Origin: Leucobacter sp. UCMA 4100
GTDB lineage: Bacteria; Actinomycetota; Actinomycetes; Actinomycetales; Microbacteriaceae
Reading direction: 5' to 3'
DNA: 64,000 nt
Assembly: GCF_027853335.1 (NCBI RefSeq)
Contig: NZ_JAFEUS010000002.1
Location: forward strand, 1,410,514-1,474,513
Made by a program: the position numbers and the translations under genes. Positions 37,024-48,536 of the stretch are shown one piece after another. The first letter of the stretch is position 1, and each line of letters opens with the position of its first letter. Under the pieces are notes generated by a model that saw nothing but the letters and a program-made list of their open reading frames with translations, ran no database searches and was not told the DNA's origin.

Positions 37024-37914
37024 CTACCTCCCGAGCCCCGACAACGAGCGCACGCCCTGCGCGACGACGGGGTCATCCGGTACATCGGCGGCCCTCGTGG
37101 TGCGGTGGGCGGAGCGGATCGTCGCGGTGATCTCCCGCGGCTCCAGCCCGGCAGCGGTCGCAGCAGGTTCGAGCACCCCGAAGGTGTCGGGTTCGGGCAG
37201 GCCGGCCTCAGCAAGCCGGCTCGCCGCCCAGAAAAGTCCCGCGTTCCGATTCCCCTCCGGCAACGCGGCGACCCAGGCTGCAAGCTGCTCCACCGGCCGC
37301 TCCCGCAGCGCCGCCGAACCGGCCGGGCGGAGTATCCGCTCAGGCTGGGGTGTCAGAAGTTCGCGGATCGCATCCGCATCGAGAGGCCGCGGGTTGCGAC
37401 CTCGGGCAATGGTCTCGTAGCGGCGGTCCCCACGAGTGGTGGTGATGGTGGAGGGCGGGGCGATGATGAAGCCGCCGGTGCCGCGGAAGTCCACATGCGC
37501 CCGGCCCCCAGACCACGACCCCCGCGCCACATCTGGATCTGCCGGGTAGTACAAATGCAGGCCACCGGATGGGGAGCGCACGGCCTGCCCCCACCCGCTG
37601 ATCAGCCCCTCCTGCTGCAGGGTGCGGAGGACCGGGTATCCGGTGCCGGTGGCGTGCACATCCACATCCAGCACCTCGACCATGACCCCGGTGGGGATCC
37701 CGATATTCGCTTCTGGATACCTTCCCCACCAGGCGTCGATCTGCGTGGGGTCGGTGGTGGCGTCGTGGAACCCATGCGCGGTGAGCGGGCGCTTCTGACC
37801 GGGTGCGCAGGGGAACACGGGGATGCCCGCGGCGGCGTAGACGGCGGCAGCCTTCCCAAGCTCCTTGGGGAGGCTGGTGGGCATCGGCCAGGCAGTGGGG
37901 TCGGTGATGGTCAT
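37024..37914 (-). CDS. Bifunctional DNA primase/polymerase (prim-pol)
   Basis: 296 residues from ATG 37914 with GGAGG upstream. AEP-superfamily primase: GIPVFPCAPGQKRP start, catalytic DxD in LDVDVHATG, and the SPSGGLHLYYP histidine motif. Primases of this type prime replication of the transferred strand or of an excised circle. No helicase is fused, unlike many phage versions. The paired repeats at 38081-38122 lie upstream, suggesting a replication module. Confidence 0.9.
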   Translation of the reverse strand: MTITDPTAWPMPTSLPKELGKAAAVYAAAGIPVFPCAPGQKRPLTAHGFHDATTDPTQIDAWWGRYPEANIGIPTGVMVEVLDVDVHATGTGYPVLRTLQQEGLISGWGQAVRSPSGGLHLYYPADPDVARGSWSGGRAHVDFRGTGGFIIAPPSTITTTRGDRRYETIARGRNPRPLDADAIRELLTPQPERILRPAGSAALRERPVEQLAAWVAALPEGNRNAGLFWAASRLAEAGLPEPDTFGVLEPAATAAGLEPREITATIRSAHRTTRAADVPDDPVVAQGVRSLSGLGR

Positions 37915-38160
37915 GTGCACCTCCTTCAGGACACGGCACGGGCCGGGGCTCGTGCGCGGTATCCACAGGGAAGGTGCGTCAACAAACCGTGCTGGCCGCA
38001 GATTCTCCGCTCTGAGCATCCCTTCTGAACCTCAACCCCTACCCGAGGTCGCGTGGTTGCCGCGAGCATTTTTGGGCGGGATGCGCCGTTTCGTCAAGAA
38101 CATGCGCCAAATCGTCAAACACACCGGCTTCCAGCTCCACCGATCAGAGATGACTTTCTG
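37915..38160. other. Intergenic region upstream of the primase
   Basis: About 245 bases. It contains AAGGTGCG (37971-37978, leader variant), an AT-richer stretch, and the two iteron-like repeats listed separately. A candidate replication or regulatory region. Confidence 0.5.
38081..38122. repeat. Two tandem 21-bp iteron-like repeats, set A
   Basis: ATGCGCCGTTTCGTCAAGAA and ATGCGCCAAATCGTCAAACA, in exact 21-bp phase; core GCGCCNNNTCGTCAA. The same core recurs at 39650-39690. Confidence 0.65.
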
Positions 38161-39519
38161 CTACAGGCTCCGGCCAGAACCACGGTCTGGGCATGGCGGC
38201 TCGGGGCCGTCCGGGTCCATGCTCAGGTGTTGTTCCCGTTCGGCGAGGAGCTCGCTCAGCAGTGCCCCACGTTCCAGCATGGTCAGCGCCTGCCCGGGCG
38301 CACGAATATCCGAGGGTGTGGCAGCCGTCCGTCCAGTTTCGAGGACCGCGGCGTTGATCCGGTCAAGAATCTCAGCCGTGTTGTGCTGTTCGGTGTCCTG
38401 CTCCAGGATGCGGGCGATCTCGTTCACCACGACACTGTCGTGCTCGGCCGGTGGGAACGCCGCCGACGCCGTCACCCCATCCCCGACCGGGACACGGCCC
38501 ACGACGAGCCGGAACTGGCCTTCTCCGTCGTACCCAGTCGCGTCATACACGCCGGGCGGCATCCAGTCGTGTGCGTCTGACGCCTGCCCCGCATACAACT
38601 CAGCCCCAGCCGGGTCGTCAGGGTCAACCACGCGAATGTCGGGATCGGCAGCGAACAGCATCGCTGACAGTTCCTCCCTCTGCGCCCGGTCCAGCAAGGG
38701 TGTGCCTTCCCCGGCTTTCTCCCGTTCCACGAGTACACGGAGGGTTTGCAGGGCGATCAGATCCGAAGGCACCCACTCACGGTGAAACCGCTCCGGAAGG
38801 AACATCGTCCGCGGCCCCCCCTTGGCCACGAGCCCCTGCAGGGCGTGTTCGCGGCGCAGCGCGGTCGCGGTGAACTCGGACCGCCACTGGGCGTGGTCGG
38901 ATCGGAACCTCATGTCCTCGTACTCGCCCTCGAACGACGGGGCGACCGTGACGAGATAATCCTCCTTCACCGGCTCCACCGGCAACCGCTCCCGCTCCAA
39001 CAGATCCACCAGGCCATCACGGACCCGCTCAGCCCGCTCCAACCGATCCAAAGTCTCCGGGAGACGTGACGCCTGGACCGCGAGGGAGAGACACTCGTCC
39101 CGCCACCGCTCATGCGCGTCCTCAAAGCTCTCCGGATCGGGCGTGCCGTCCGGGAGGCGGAAGTCACCGGTGCCCGGTTCGGGTGGGAACATCTCCGCCA
39201 CGATCTCCGGAATCCCCGACTCCTCGAACGCCTCCCACCCGGGTGACGGCACCGCTACCGGCGGGGTGGGAGCGGCGTCAGCTGCGGGTGTCCAGGAGCG
39301 GATGTGCGGGACGTCGTCGCCGAAGTCTTCACCGAATACCCGGTCGCCTTCTGTGCGGAGCTGGTCGGGAGGACCGGCGAGCCCCTCGATCAGCACCTCA
39401 ACGACCATGTGCTGCGCCTCGGCTTGGGTGCGAGCGAGGACATCGAAAGCGACCACCACCCGATGCGGGCGCGGCGGCTCAGACGAATACCCCAAAGGGG
39501 GGATCGTGATATCGGACAT
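38161..39519 (-). CDS. Hypothetical ICE protein (452 aa) with the shared C-terminal module
   Basis: ATG 39519 (RBS GGAG). An acidic protein, helical in the middle (AERVRDGLVDLLERERLPVE), with an N-terminal beta segment (HRVVVAFDVLARTQAEAQ). It contains no recognised domain. The end LLSELLAEREQHLSMDP with a polar, Cys- and Arg-containing tail is the shared C-terminal module. Leader variant CAGGTGTC lies 58 bases upstream. Flanked on both sides by iteron-like repeats. Confidence 0.65.
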   Translation of the reverse strand: MSDITIPPLGYSSEPPRPHRVVVAFDVLARTQAEAQHMVVEVLIEGLAGPPDQLRTEGDRVFGEDFGDDVPHIRSWTPAADAAPTPPVAVPSPGWEAFEESGIPEIVAEMFPPEPGTGDFRLPDGTPDPESFEDAHERWRDECLSLAVQASRLPETLDRLERAERVRDGLVDLLERERLPVEPVKEDYLVTVAPSFEGEYEDMRFRSDHAQWRSEFTATALRREHALQGLVAKGGPRTMFLPERFHREWVPSDLIALQTLRVLVEREKAGEGTPLLDRAQREELSAMLFAADPDIRVVDPDDPAGAELYAGQASDAHDWMPPGVYDATGYDGEGQFRLVVGRVPVGDGVTASAAFPPAEHDSVVVNEIARILEQDTEQHNTAEILDRINAAVLETGRTAATPSDIRAPGQALTMLERGALLSELLAEREQHLSMDPDGPEPPCPDRGSGRSL

Positions 39520-39649
39520 GATGAAAGACTCCAATCACACTCGGATAGACAGGACACGCCACTGCACCCGATCGCTCAGGTGTCACAGGTGGTGCTGTTC
39601 CAGAGGTACGCACAGAACCGAGTCAAGGGCGAGGCATCCCGGCAATGAC

Positions 39650-39690
39650 GCGTCGAAACACCAAAAACACGCGCCGAAACGTCAAACTCC
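39650..39690. repeat. Two tandem 21-bp iteron-like repeats, set B
   Basis: GCGTCGAAACACCAAAAACAC and GCGCCGAAACGTCAAACTCC begin at 39650 and 39671 (21-bp phase). The second is the best form of the core, GCGCCGAAACGTCAAAC. Confidence 0.6.
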
Positions 39691-39699
39691 GCCACCGGG

Positions 39700-40197
39700 T
39701 CAGCGTGCGAGGTGACGCCCTGACGAGGGGCCAGCGACGGAGCTCGGCGTCGAGTCAGGGGTGAGAGCATCCTCGCGTTCCTGCAGCGCATGCTGCAGAT
39801 AGCGGTTGATGACGGTGTGGTTCGTTCCGTCCGCACCGCCCGTCAGAGGTACGTGGTGGAACGAGTACGCCGGGTACGGCGTCGCCTCCCGCAGCGCCTC
39901 CAACCACGCATCCACGTCCTCGGGCAGTACCCAATCCTGCGGCGGCGGATTCGACTGTAGGAACTCCGTCGCCCCGGCATATACCTCAGAGTCTTCGAGC
40001 ATCTCGTGGATCGTGACCGCCACCGCCCGCGCCAACGCGACCGGGTTCCGGCCTGCGATCACGGTCGGCTCGACCTCCGGGTCATCGGTCCAGACGATGA
40101 TGCCGAGAGACAGGGCGCTCGGCGGGCTTATCTTGCGCCGAGGATCCGCAGCGTTCGTGGACGTCGATGCTGATGCTTCGCCCGGGTTGATGCTCAT
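39700..40197 (-). CDS. Hypothetical ICE protein (165 aa) with the shared C-terminal module
   Basis: ATG 40197. A small domain with a beta-alpha layout (LSLGIIVWTDDPEVEPTVIA, RAVAVTIHEMLEDSEVYAG) followed by YLQHALQEREDALTPDSTP and an Arg-ending tail, the shared module. Leader variant CAGGTTCG 21 bases upstream. The N-terminal part of the longer open frame is antisense to the AraC gene and is excluded. It is the last recognisable ICE backbone gene before the nrd/mnt cargo. Confidence 0.6.
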   Translation of the reverse strand: MSINPGEASASTSTNAADPRRKISPPSALSLGIIVWTDDPEVEPTVIAGRNPVALARAVAVTIHEMLEDSEVYAGATEFLQSNPPPQDWVLPEDVDAWLEALREATPYPAYSFHHVPLTGGADGTNHTVINRYLQHALQEREDALTPDSTPSSVAGPSSGRHLAR

Positions 40198-40297
40198 GGT
40201 GGTGGCTACTTCCCTCGCAGGTTCGCGCGCACGATGGCGTGGTCGGCGTACTTGTGAGGCAGGACACAGTTGGCGGCCACTGGTATCGAGCAGTCGT

Positions 40298-41143
40298 CTA
40301 TGGTCGAGAGATTTGCCGATACTGCTGCGGGGACAGACCGTGTACCTGACGGAAGGCGCGTGAGGCGTGGCTGGGGTCGGTCCATCCGACGCGACGTGCG
40401 ATGGTTTCGACGGTGTCGCTGCTTGAGCGTAGAAGGTCGGCCATGCGTCGTGAACGTTCGTTGCGAAGGAACGCTGCTGGGCTTGTGCCGACGTGGCGGG
40501 TGAAGAGTCGGGCGAGTTGCGATCGAGAGATCGCGGCCTCGTCGGCGAGAACATCCATGGTCCACGCGCGGCCAAGATCGTTCATGAGCAACGCCATTGC
40601 GTGGCGCACCGAGGGGTGTTCGGGCGAGTGCTCGGGGACGGGTCGCGTGAGGATATCGAGCAGGTCCACTGCCAGACTCAAGCGGCGAAGTGTCGGCAAA
40701 TGGTGCCGTTCACCGTCGATCAACCGTTGCAGGGAAGCACTCACGTGCGGGAACACTGTGGAAGGCACGTCGAGCACGGTCGGGTCTGACCGGTGACTAT
40801 CTGAAAGCACAAGAGGAGCAGGAGCGCTGGACTGAGTGATCCAGCGCTCCTGCTCCTCAAGGAATGCCGTGTCGATGTATGCGGTGGTGGTGATGACTAG
40901 ACCGGCGGGTTCTCCCGCATACCAGCGGCCTGGAGGGAGCAGCACGACCTGCCCTGCGGCAAGATCGACTTCACCGGTCTCGTGACTGAGCGTCGTGGTG
41001 CCCGAGTTCACGATCATCACCTTGGTCGCGTCGACAGCAACCCGACCCGTCGAGGCGGAGTGGAGCACGCGCTTTACCGTCAGTGGAAAGGGATTAACAC
41101 GCGCGCCCAGAGCCTGCGCTCGTGCTTCCGGGGATGCAGGCAT
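40298..41143 (-). CDS. AraC-family transcriptional regulator
   Basis: 281 residues from ATG 41143, four bases after the flavin reductase. N-terminal sensing half with a cupin-like ligand fold (GEVDLAAGQVVLLPPGRWY), C-terminal double HTH (RAWTMDVLADEAAISRSQLARL, SDTVETIARRVGWTDPSHASRAF, ending GLSPQQYRQ). Transcribed with the FMN reductase and nrd genes, it may respond to oxidative or flavin-related signals, but the ligand is unknown. Confidence 0.85.
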   Translation of the reverse strand: MPASPEARAQALGARVNPFPLTVKRVLHSASTGRVAVDATKVMIVNSGTTTLSHETGEVDLAAGQVVLLPPGRWYAGEPAGLVITTTAYIDTAFLEEQERWITQSSAPAPLVLSDSHRSDPTVLDVPSTVFPHVSASLQRLIDGERHHLPTLRRLSLAVDLLDILTRPVPEHSPEHPSVRHAMALLMNDLGRAWTMDVLADEAAISRSQLARLFTRHVGTSPAAFLRNERSRRMADLLRSSSDTVETIARRVGWTDPSHASRAFRQVHGLSPQQYRQISRP

Positions 41144-41147
41144 CGCA

Positions 41148-41723
41148 TCAACGCACCGAGTTCTGACCTTCGATGATTCGAGCGAAGCGGAGGATGTAGT
41201 CCCGGAGGAACTGCACGGTCGATTCCTGCGAGATGTTCCCATCCTCACCGAAAAGGGTGGGTGATTGGGAAAGAAAGACCTCGGGCTGTCCGGGGGTGGG
41301 CATGTCGAAGTATGAGAGTGCGAGCCGGAGGTTCTTCTGCGAGCTGTACCCGCCCATGCGGCCAACGGAGTGGCTGATGATCCCTGCGGGCAGGTTCTTC
41401 CAGGCGACATCGCTGTTGGGTTTGGAGCCGATGTCGATGGCGTTTTTCAGGCAGGCGGGGATGGTGCGGTTGTTCTCTGGTGTGACGAACAACACGCCGT
41501 CGGAGGCTTTGATGATCTCGCGGAACTGGGTGTATTCCGGCGGGGTGGGTTTGTCGGTGATGTCGGGATCGTCGTAGTCGAAGTCGTAGAGAGGAAGGTC
41601 GCGGATCTCAACGATGCGTGCGTCGTAGTCTTCGGGAAAGTAGCCGATGGCGTTGTGGGCGATCTTGCGTGCGTAGGAGCCGCGGCGCAGACTGCCGACA
41701 AGGACGGAGACGTTCTTACTCAA
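41148..41723 (-). CDS. NADPH-dependent FMN reductase-like flavoprotein
   Basis: 191 residues from TTG 41723. Flavodoxin-like fold of the NADPH_FMN_red family: VLVGSLRRGSYARKIA FMN-phosphate loop, SDGVLFVTPENNRTIPACLKNAID, and GGYSSQKNLR. It would supply reduced flavin. Next to nrdIEF, it is a plausible reductant for NrdI, whose flavin activates the Mn cofactor of class Ib enzyme; this link is inferred from context. Confidence 0.88.
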   Translation of the reverse strand: MSKNVSVLVGSLRRGSYARKIAHNAIGYFPEDYDARIVEIRDLPLYDFDYDDPDITDKPTPPEYTQFREIIKASDGVLFVTPENNRTIPACLKNAIDIGSKPNSDVAWKNLPAGIISHSVGRMGGYSSQKNLRLALSYFDMPTPGQPEVFLSQSPTLFGEDGNISQESTVQFLRDYILRFARIIEGQNSVR

Positions 41724-41771
41724 GGGGTGATTCTCTTTCTCTGGGGTGGATGTTGTGGGAGTGACGGTCGG

Positions 41772-44982
<3,211 letters not shown>

Positions 44983-44986
<4 letters not shown>

Positions 44987-45486
44987 GCGGTCTTCCTCTC
45001 AATGGATGTCAGATTGTCGGAGGCCTGGTCCCAGAAGCGGGTCAGGCCGATGTTCACGTGTTCGATGTCGCGCTGGGTGCCGAGCAGCTCGAAGCGGTAC
45101 AGCTCCGGAACCTGGCATTTGGCAGAGACGACAGGGCCGGCGAGGCAGTAGTGCTCGCCGAAGTTCGTGTTCCCCGCCGTGATCACCCCCCGGATCAGTG
45201 CCCGGTTCGCGGGGTCGTTGAGGAACGAGATCACCTGCTTCGGCACCGCCCCGGCACGTTCCCCGCCGCCGTACGTGGGGACCACGAGCACGAAGGGCCG
45301 CGCGACCCGGATCAGCCCCTCCACTCGTGGCCGCAGCGGGATACGGACCGCGGGCTGGTCGAGCCGGTCGACGAAGCGGCGGGTGTTCTCCGACACGCTT
45401 GAGAAGAACACGAGATCAGGCGACTGGGCGGCGGCGAGTTCGCGCACTGAGGGCGCTGCGCGCCGGGACTCAGGTGGGGGTGGCAT
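44983..45486 (-). CDS. nrdI: Ribonucleotide reductase flavodoxin NrdI
   Basis: 167 residues; GGAGG 9 bases before ATG 45486. NrdI flavodoxin fold: [17 protein letters not shown], the FMN loop [10 protein letters not shown], and [12 protein letters not shown]. It supplies the oxidant to assemble the Mn2-Y cofactor. The N-terminus is about 20 residues longer than usual and Pro/Arg-rich. No nrdH glutaredoxin gene precedes it, contrary to the usual nrdHIEF order. Confidence 0.92.
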
Positions 45487-45533
45487 AGCGATCCTCCTCG
45501 CTCTCTCTGGCTGTGACGCGCCACGCCACCAAC

Positions 45534-45547
45534 CACTACATGTTGTG
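45534..45547 (-). promoter_or_regulatory. NrdR-box-like site
   Basis: CACTACATGTTGTG, an imperfect palindrome like actinobacterial NrdR boxes, 48 bases before nrdI. A second box at the expected 31-32-bp spacing is not convincing. Confidence 0.45.
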
Positions 45548-45620
45548 CCTCACCGATGTTTGGAGCGGCGTATCTAGGAATAACATCGATGTGGTTCACT
45601 TGTCTACGCCACGCCGCTGT

Positions 45621-45650
45621 TTGTAACTACGGCTTGCCGAACACTATGCT
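45621..45650 (+). promoter_or_regulatory. Promoter of the metal-transport operon, leaderless
   Basis: TTGTAA (45621-45626), 18-bp spacer, TATGCT (45645-45650). The ATG at 45658 is at the expected transcription start, so the first gene is probably translated from a leaderless mRNA. GCCGAACA (45636-45643) lies in the spacer. Confidence 0.55.
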
Positions 45651-45657
45651 GTGGGGC

Positions 45658-45927
45658 ATGAGACGAACACCCACGGACGAGCGCAGCGAGGGTGTGTGGC
45701 TGGAAGCCATCACGTTGTTCCAATCCGTGCGAGACGCTGACCATGACGCTGCGGCTCACCTGTTGCGAACGTCTTCCGACCCCGAGGCGGTGACGCTGAA
45801 CCTGCTACGCATGCTCAGCGTCTACTTGCGCGGAGAAGCTCCCGACAAGCTCGACCACTTCATCGCCGCGTCCCATCGTGCTGGCCCGCCCCCAAAGCCT
45901 CGCCCTCCGCTTCCACCACTCACGTGA
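45658..45927 (+). CDS. Small hypothetical protein, first gene of the metal operon
   Basis: 89 residues from ATG 45658. A soluble helical protein (GVWLEAITLFQSVRDADHDA, AVTLNLLRMLSVYLRG) with a Pro-rich end. No metal motif apart from scattered His/Asp. It precedes the metal-binding protein by 44 bases on the same strand. No family recognised; a regulator or adaptor role would be speculation. Confidence 0.55.
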   Translation: MRRTPTDERSEGVWLEAITLFQSVRDADHDAAAHLLRTSSDPEAVTLNLLRMLSVYLRGEAPDKLDHFIAASHRAGPPPKPRPPLPPLT

Positions 45928-45971
45928 ACTTCCACCCGCGCCTCGTCACCCGCTCAGCTAAGGAACTATCC

Positions 45972-46913
45972 ATGCCACGTACCACCCGCCTCTTCTCCCG
46001 CCGTGCCCTGTCGCTGCTGGCAGCGTCCGTGCTCGCGTTCTCTCTTGCTGGATGCGCAACATCCGGCGAGAACGATGCGGGAGCAGACGATGAGCGTCCC
46101 GTGGTGCTGACGACGTTCACGGTTCTCGCGGACATTGCCGAAAACGTCGCGGGTGACCATCTGAGGGTGGAGTCGATCACGAAGGCCGGGGCCGAGATCC
46201 ACGGCTACGAGCCCACACCCGGCGACATCCGCAGAGCGTCGGAGGCTGACCTGATTCTCGACAACGGAATGAACCTGGAGGCGTGGTTCGCACAGTTCGT
46301 CGAAGGGCTGGATGTGCCTCACGTCGTCGTCAGCGAAGGAGTCGAGACGATCGACATCACCGAGGACGCCTACGCGGGGATGCCGAACCCACACGCATGG
46401 ATGAGCCCATTGAACGTGCAGATCTACGTCGACAACATGGTCGACGCCTTCAGCGACCTCGACCCCCAGAATGCAACCGAATACCAGGCCAATGGTGAGG
46501 CGTACAAGGCCGAGCTGCAGACGGTGCAGGACGAGCTGGTCGACGAGCTGTCGGTCCTGCCGGAGAATCAGCGAGCGTTGGTCACCTGCGAGGGTGCGTT
46601 CTCCTACCTTGCCAGGGATGCCGGGCTGACCGAGAGATACATCTGGGCGGTCAACGCCGAACAGCAGGCCACCCCGCAGCAGATCGCCTCGGCGATCGAG
46701 TTCGTCCGCGACGACGCCGTGCCCGCGGTGTTCTGTGAGTCCACCGTGTCCGATGCCGCGATGCAGCAGGTCGTGGAAGCCACCGATGCTGATTTCGGTG
46801 GTGTGCTGTATGTCGATTCTCTGTCCGAAGCGGAGGGCCCTGTCCCGACCTATCTGGATCTGATCCGCCACGACGCGACCACCATCATCGACGCGCTAAC
46901 GGCACGGAACTGA
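45972..46913 (+). CDS. Mn/Zn ABC transporter substrate-binding lipoprotein
   Basis: 313 residues from ATG 45972 (AAGGA upstream). Signal peptide with a Tat/Sec-like RR start and lipobox LAGC (Cys about 28). Cluster A-I (ZnuA/MntC) fold: first metal His in HGYEPTPGD, second in NPHAWMSP, then Glu in TCEGAFSY and an Asp near the end (YVDSLSEAEGP). The absence of a His-rich loop favours manganese over zinc. Stop overlaps the ATPase start. Confidence 0.9.
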   Translation: MPRTTRLFSRRALSLLAASVLAFSLAGCATSGENDAGADDERPVVLTTFTVLADIAENVAGDHLRVESITKAGAEIHGYEPTPGDIRRASEADLILDNGMNLEAWFAQFVEGLDVPHVVVSEGVETIDITEDAYAGMPNPHAWMSPLNVQIYVDNMVDAFSDLDPQNATEYQANGEAYKAELQTVQDELVDELSVLPENQRALVTCEGAFSYLARDAGLTERYIWAVNAEQQATPQQIASAIEFVRDDAVPAVFCESTVSDAAMQQVVEATDADFGGVLYVDSLSEAEGPVPTYLDLIRHDATTIIDALTARN

Positions 46914-47653
46914 TGACGGTCGCGATCTCGGTGCGCGACGTCACCGTCCACTATGGTGAGGTCCTCGCTCTCGACCGTGCCACCCTCGACATCCAGGTCG
47001 GGCGGGTATGCGGGCTCGTGGGGATGAACGGGTCGGGTAAGTCCACCCTGTTCAAGACGGTCATGGGTCTGCTGCGCCCTGATTCCGGCACGGTGCGCGT
47101 GAACGGCGAGAACCCGGGCAAAGCGCGCAAGTCAGGGGTCGTGGGTTACGTGCCGCAGAGCGAGGTCGTCGACTGGGCATTCCCGCTCTCTGTGCGCGAT
47201 GTCGTCATGACCGGCCGCTACGGGCACATGGGGTTTACCCGCCACGCGAAGAGAGCCGACCATGAGGCTGTAGATCATGCGCTGGAACGGGTGGAGCTGA
47301 CCGAGTACGCGAACCGGCAGATCGGGCAGCTCTCCGGCGGTCAAAAAAAGCGCGCGTTCGTCGCGAGAGGCATCGCTCAGGGGGCGACGATCCTGCTGCT
47401 GGATGAGCCGTTCGCCGGCGTCGATAAGCGCTCCGAGGCTACGATTACCCGGCTGCTGCGGGAACTCGCCGACGATGGGGCCACGATCCTCGTCTCCACT
47501 CATGACCTTCATGCGCTGCCCGGCCTCGCCGACGAGGCGATCCTATTGATGCGACGCGTGCTCATGCACGGGGACCCGGACGAAGTGCTCCAGCCCGACA
47601 ACCTTGCCCTGGCCTTCGGCCTGGACGTCCTGAACCGAGGCACCACCTCATGA
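46913..47653 (+). CDS. Mn/Zn ABC transporter ATP-binding protein
   Basis: 246 residues with Walker A GMNGSGKST, signature LSGGQKKRAF, Walker B LLLDEPFAGVD and H-loop STHDLH. MntB/ZnuC family. Overlaps the preceding and following genes, so the three transporter genes are co-translated. Confidence 0.93.
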   Translation: MTVAISVRDVTVHYGEVLALDRATLDIQVGRVCGLVGMNGSGKSTLFKTVMGLLRPDSGTVRVNGENPGKARKSGVVGYVPQSEVVDWAFPLSVRDVVMTGRYGHMGFTRHAKRADHEAVDHALERVELTEYANRQIGQLSGGQKKRAFVARGIAQGATILLLDEPFAGVDKRSEATITRLLRELADDGATILVSTHDLHALPGLADEAILLMRRVLMHGDPDEVLQPDNLALAFGLDVLNRGTTS

Positions 47654-48525
47654 ACCTGACCGACTTCTTCCTCGAACCCCTCAGCTACGACTTCATGGTC
47701 CGCGCCCTCGCAACCACCCTGATTGCCTCGATCGTGTGCGCGGTGCTGTCTTGCTGGCTTGTCCTGATCGGCTGGTCGCTCATGGGCGACGCCGTCTCCC
47801 ACGCCGTCCTCCCCGGCGTGGTTCTCGCCTACATCGCCGGCGTCCCCTTCGCGCTCGGAGCAGTGGTCTTCGGCTTTCTTGCTGTCGCGCTCATCGGAGC
47901 GGTGAGAGACACCAGCCGTGTCAAAGAAGACGCCGCGATCGGGATCGTGTTCACCACACTGTTCGCTCTAGGGCTCGTGCTGATCTCGGTCACGCCGTCG
48001 CAGACCGACCTGAACCACATTATCTTCGGCAACCTGCTGGGCGTCTCCTGGGCCGATCTCACCCAGATCATCATCCTCGGTGCGATCACCTTCACGATTC
48101 TCGTCACCAAACGCCGCGACTTCACTCTCTACGCCTTCGACTCCACCCACGCCCACGCCATCGGACTGAACCCGAAAATCCTCGGCGCCGTCCTCCTCGG
48201 ACTCCTCGCCCTGACCGCCGTCGTCGCCCTGCAAGCGGTCGGCGTTGTCCTCGTCGTCGCGATGCTCATTATCCCGGGAGCTACCGCCTACCTGCTCACC
48301 GACAGGTTCGGACGCATGCTCGTCATCGCCCCCGCGATCTCCGCAGGCTGCGCCGTTATCGGCCTGTACTTGAGCTACTACCTCGACACTGCGTCCGGCG
48401 GCATGGTCGTCCTCGCTCAGGGAGCCGTCTTCGCGCTCGTCTACCTCTTCAGCCCCCAGCACGGTCTCATCGGGACCCGGATTATGAGCACACGCCGCAG
48501 ACGCGCACTCGCTTCCGCACAGTAA
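47650..48525 (+). CDS. Mn/Zn ABC transporter permease
   Basis: 291 residues, 7-9 membrane segments, ABC-3 family. Signatures: SWLVLIGWSLMGDAVSHAVLPGVVLAY, and the conserved VLLVVAMLIIPGATAYLL-like segment. Completes the metal importer with the two upstream genes. ATG overlaps the ATPase stop. Confidence 0.92.
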   Translation: MNLTDFFLEPLSYDFMVRALATTLIASIVCAVLSCWLVLIGWSLMGDAVSHAVLPGVVLAYIAGVPFALGAVVFGFLAVALIGAVRDTSRVKEDAAIGIVFTTLFALGLVLISVTPSQTDLNHIIFGNLLGVSWADLTQIIILGAITFTILVTKRRDFTLYAFDSTHAHAIGLNPKILGAVLLGLLALTAVVALQAVGVVLVVAMLIIPGATAYLLTDRFGRMLVIAPAISAGCAVIGLYLSYYLDTASGGMVVLAQGAVFALVYLFSPQHGLIGTRIMSTRRRRALASAQ

Positions 48526-48536
48526 GGGCATCACGC

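Noticed and set aside
45568-45581. Second NrdR box at the expected spacing
   Set aside because: GGCGTATCTAGGAA keeps too little of the palindrome to be counted.
47736-48536. Plus-strand frame fused before the DtxR-like gene
   Set aside because: The N-terminal 267 codons are an out-of-frame shadow of the permease; only the part from ATG 48537 has homology.
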